Part shown: positions 4,706-6,876 of the stretch, piece by piece
Numbering within the stretch: position 1 is the first letter of the stretch
Layout: each line of letters opens with the position of its first letter
DNA from: Akkermansia sp.
GTDB taxonomy: Bacteria > Verrucomicrobiota > Verrucomicrobiia > Verrucomicrobiales > Akkermansiaceae
Reading direction: 5' to 3'
DNA: 6,876 nt
Assembly (NCBI GenBank): GCA_020047775.1
Contig: JAIFNK010000321.1
Span: 1-6,876, forward strand
Notes under the pieces: generated by a model
The model's database searches: none
What the model was told of the DNA's origin: nothing
Seen by the model: the letters and a program-made list of their open reading frames with translations, nothing else
Made by a program: the position numbers and the translations under genes

Positions 4706-6876
4706 TCAAGGAATTACCTTCAAGCGGAAGAATTTGCTGCCACCGGGGGTCCGGGTGAGGGTGATGGTGTCCTTGCCCACGGACGGCGTGTCCTTGCTGA
4801 CGGTGACTCCGGGGATGTTCGCCACACCGGTGGCGGGGATGGCGTAGGCGTCCGGCCATGTGGTTAAATCGACGCCGGCTTCAATCATCAGCACCGTGGT
4901 GCCGTCGATGGATGTCTGGTCGCGGACGAACGTGAAGATGAGGTTGTTGCCGCTGGTGGAGATGACGGGCAGTTTTCCGAGCTCGTTGGTGGCGGCGGTT
5001 CCGCCGAGCACGTATTCGACGGCGTTGGCCACGCCATCGCCGTCGAAGTCGTCACCGGGAGTGCCGGACGGGGCGTTGGTGGTTTTCCATGAGGCGTAGT
5101 CGGCGGTCACACCGGGGACGAGGTAGCCGTTGGCATCCAGGGTGAAGGGACCGGATCCGGCAGCGGTGATCAGGGCGAGTTGGGCAGGGGTGAGGCCGCT
5201 GCCGGTGGTGCCGAAGCGGAGCGAACTGCCGGGAACAAAGGTGCCGGTGAGGGTGAGCGTGCCGCCGGTCCAGTTGATCGCACTGCTGTTGGCGAAGGCG
5301 AGGGCCGCGCCAGTGCCAAGGTTGATTTTGGCGGTGCTGGTGACGTCGAGGGTTCCGACGGAGTCGGTGAAGGTGGCGGCGTCGAGCGTGGCGTTTCCGA
5401 TAGAAATCGCCGTGGCGGTGGCGAGCGCGTTGCTGGCACCCAAGGCCAGCGTGCCGGCGCTGACGGTGGTGTTTCCGGTGTAGGTGTTAGCACCGGCAAG
5501 GGTGAAGGTGCCCGCGCCGCTCTTGGTCAGGCCGAAGTTGTTTCCGTTCGTAGTCCCCGGCATGGCGGATCCCGATATCGAGCCATTGGCAGCATCGCTC
5601 CCGAGGTTGCCTGAAAACGTATGGTTGCCGCTGTTGTTGATCGTCAGGGTGGCTGCCGCGGAGACGTTGCTGTTGACGATGCGTTGAATTCTCAGGCTTC
5701 GTGCGGTGTTGGTCAAACCGGCGAGCTGTTGGTTGTATCCGTTCAGATTGAGCTCGGCAAACCGGCTGGAAGCGCCAGTGCCGGTCTGGCCGTCGATCGT
5801 GAGCACCGTGCTCGTGGGAAGGGCGTTGTTGATTCCGAGCTTGACGATGATCTGGGTGGCAATGGTGCCAGCGGTATCCAGCAGCGTGCTGCCCGCATAG
5901 GTGCTTGGGGCGCCCAGATAGACCGTGGACAAGGCGTTTTGATTGACGCTGCTGGAGAAGGTGACATTGCCGTTGCCGGCCAGCACGCTCCTGAGCGTGA
6001 GCGTGGAGACGACTCCGGCGCCCGGAGCGTTGGTTGGCGCGCTGATGGTGGCGGTGGTTCCGCTGCCGCCTACGGTGATGGGCGCACGGATGACCACGCC
6101 ATCCAATCTCGGTTGCAGCACGGTTCCGCCAGCCAGCGTCAGGCCGGGGGTGGTGAGCAGGGCCGAGGTATTGCCGATGGCCAGCGTGCCGGCGCTGACG
6201 AGGGTGGCTCCCGTGTAAGTATTCGCGCCGGACAAGGTGAGCGTGCCGGTGTCGTTCTTGGTGAGCGAGCCGGTGCCTGCGATGGAGCCATCCAAGGTCA
6301 GCGTTTGCGACGTACTGACACTGATGGTGGCATTCGCACTCAAACTCACGTCATTCTCCAAGGTGGAGCTTGTGGTGTTGGACAGGGTTCCGCCCTTGAA
6401 CACGAGCTGGCCGGTGCCCAAGGCTGAATTGTCGTTAGCCACCAGCGTGCCGCCGTTCAGGGTGGTGTCGCCGCTGTAGGTGTTCGCGGCCTCTAACTGA
6501 ACGGTTCCCACGCTGCTCACCATCAGGCCTGGATAGCCACTGATGACTCCATTGAATGTCGCCTTGCGCCCCGCAGCGACACGCCAGATGCTTGGAGCCG
6601 TCATCTGCACCGGACAGTTGACGGTCAGATCCCGAGTGGCGGTGGTCATGTCCACACCCGATGCATCGAGGCCAAGGGTCGCGCTGCCATTGATCGTCAC
6701 GTTGCCGCCTGGATTCTCGATTTTAAGGCCCGCCCATTGCTGATCGCTGGCGAGCGTGGTTGAGTTCTCGGCGGCGACCGTGCTGTTCCAGAGCGCCTGA
6801 TTGTAAAGCCCTGGCGCATCGCCGCCCGTCCAACTCCCGCCGCTGTTCAGATTCGTGGAGTTGTTGGCTTTGGTGA
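4706..6876 (-). CDS. Secreted PATR (autotransporter-associated beta-strand) repeat protein, N-terminus outside window
   Basis: The frame runs without a stop from the window edge to TGA 4706-4708, giving 722 visible residues; GTG 6700 is internal, not the start. Visible residues 1-62 (NSGGSWTGGDAP, ALWNST, WAGLKIENPGGNVTIN) match the region usually found just after the signal peptide in this family, so only the leader is probably missing. The body is low-complexity Thr/Ser/Gly/Asn/Ala sequence of the kind that folds as a right-handed beta-helix, with PATR repeats of the form GTLTLSGANTYTGxTxVxAGTL at residues about 123-155, 210-239 and 455-484 and a degenerate one at about 317-352. The C-terminal part (about 593-722) begins DYASWKTTNAP, carries DFDGDGVAN (609-617, a likely calcium-binding loop) and ends KFFRLKVIP, as in many verrucomicrobial exported proteins. 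No membrane beta-barrel or PEP-CTERM anchor is present, so it is probably secreted or surface-associated rather than a true autotransporter. Its ligand is unknown. Confidence 0.88.
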   Translation of the reverse strand, partial: TKANNSTNLNSGGSWTGGDAPGLYNQALWNSTVAAENSTTLASDQQWAGLKIENPGGNVTINGSATLGLDASGVDMTTATRDLTVNCPVQMTAPSIWRVAAGRKATFNGVISGYPGLMVSSVGTVQLEAANTYSGDTTLNGGTLVANDNSALGTGQLVFKGGTLSNTTSSTLENDVSLSANATISVSTSQTLTLDGSIAGTGSLTKNDTGTLTLSGANTYTGATLVSAGTLAIGNTSALLTTPGLTLAGGTVLQPRLDGVVIRAPITVGGSGTTATISAPTNAPGAGVVSTLTLRSVLAGNGNVTFSSSVNQNALSTVYLGAPSTYAGSTLLDTAGTIATQIIVKLGINNALPTSTVLTIDGQTGTGASSRFAELNLNGYNQQLAGLTNTARSLRIQRIVNSNVSAAATLTINNSGNHTFSGNLGSDAANGSISGSAMPGTTNGNNFGLTKSGAGTFTLAGANTYTGNTTVSAGTLALGASNALATATAISIGNATLDAATFTDSVGTLDVTSTAKINLGTGAALAFANSSAINWTGGTLTLTGTFVPGSSLRFGTTGSGLTPAQLALITAAGSGPFTLDANGYLVPGVTADYASWKTTNAPSGTPGDDFDGDGVANAVEYVLGGTAATNELGKLPVISTSGNNLIFTFVRDQTSIDGTTVLMIEAGVDLTTWPDAYAIPATGVANIPGVTVSKDTPSVGKDTITLTRTPGGSKFFRLKVIP
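5423..5512 (-). repeat. PATR repeat 3
   Basis: Encodes GTFTLAGANTYTGNTTVSAG followed by TLALGASNAL. It is near-consensus and the last clear PATR unit before the C-terminal region. Confidence 0.85.
5444..5465. repeat. 22-base exact direct repeat, copy 1 (copy 2 at 6179-6200)
   Basis: The 22 bases here are identical to 6179-6200, starting GGCCAGCGTG and ending GCTGACG. Both copies encode the VSAGTLA core of PATR repeats. Exact identity over 22 bases between otherwise diverged units suggests recent duplication or gene conversion, and offers a substrate for repeat-number change. Confidence 0.8.
5819..5926 (-). repeat. Degenerate PATR-like repeat
   Basis: Encodes TVYLGAPSTYAGSTLLDTAG and a further divergent tail ending NNAL. 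The S-T-Y-A-G core replaces N-T-Y-T-G, and the spacing after it is altered, so it looks like an eroded copy of the PATR unit between repeats 2 and 3. Confidence 0.5.
6158..6247 (-). repeat. PATR repeat 2
   Basis: Encodes GTLTLSGANTYTGATLVSAG followed by TLAIGNTSAL, the closest to the family consensus. Its DNA shares an exact 22-base stretch (6179-6200) with repeat 3. Confidence 0.85.
6410..6508 (-). repeat. PATR repeat 1
   Basis: Encodes GTVQLEAANTYSGDTTLNGG followed by TLVANDNSALGTG. It is the first PATR unit visible in the secreted protein and keeps the N-T-Y-S/T-G and G-G/A-T-L core seen in the others. Confidence 0.8.

Noticed and set aside
4503..4859. N-terminal extension of the prepilin frame
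   Set aside because: The extension would bury the prepilin leader about 119 residues inside the protein, overlaps the end of the PATR gene and has no protein-like character; ATG 4502 gives a normal short leader.
5621..6427. Long plus-strand open frame (268 codons) opposite the PATR protein
   Set aside because: It is antisense to a clearly coding repeat protein in GC-rich DNA, and its translation is Gly/Ala/Arg-rich without recognisable domains; it is a shadow of the minus-strand gene.

Overview
The window looks like chromosomal DNA from a Verrucomicrobiota bacterium, possibly of the Luteolibacter/Akkermansia side of the phylum. Three features support this. There is a secreted protein built from autotransporter-associated beta-strand (PATR) repeats that ends in a verrucomicrobial-style D-x-D-G-D-G C-terminal region. 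Next to it is a prepilin-like protein with an H-X9-DG C-terminal motif. Coding DNA is GC-rich, and none of the three starts inside the window has a convincing Shine-Dalgarno sequence. The phylum call is inferred from protein style, not from a marker gene.

Layout: (1) 1-1116, plus strand: the 3' end of a large polymorphic-toxin-like protein with a pretoxin-like segment and a C-terminal module of about 130 residues. (2) 1123-1533, plus strand: a small gene 6 bases downstream, the likely immunity partner. (3) 1534-1943: an AT-rich gene-free stretch dense in inverted repeats. (4) 1944-3701, minus strand: a large serine recombinase with a zinc-ribbon position that has lost its cysteine pairs. (5) 3762-4502, minus strand: a prepilin-like pseudopilin with a textbook cleavage site and the H-X9-DG motif. 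(6) 4706-6876, minus strand: the C-terminal 722 residues of the PATR-repeat protein, cut by the window edge probably just after its signal peptide.

The two halves converge: the toxin/immunity pair is read rightward and the other three genes leftward, meeting in the inverted-repeat-rich gap. Base composition falls from about 67% GC in the toxin carrier (241-300) to about 47% in the toxin tip (841-900) and about 33% in the immunity gene and the gap. This is the usual signature of an exchangeable toxin-tip cassette. The recombinase beside it suggests a mobile or rearranging locus, although no attachment sites could be identified.

The most interesting item is the toxin tip. It carries a strand-His...strand-Cys pattern (His287, Cys314/Cys316) reminiscent of caspase-like (clan CD) peptidase folds, paired with a tryptophan-rich immunity candidate of no family I can name.
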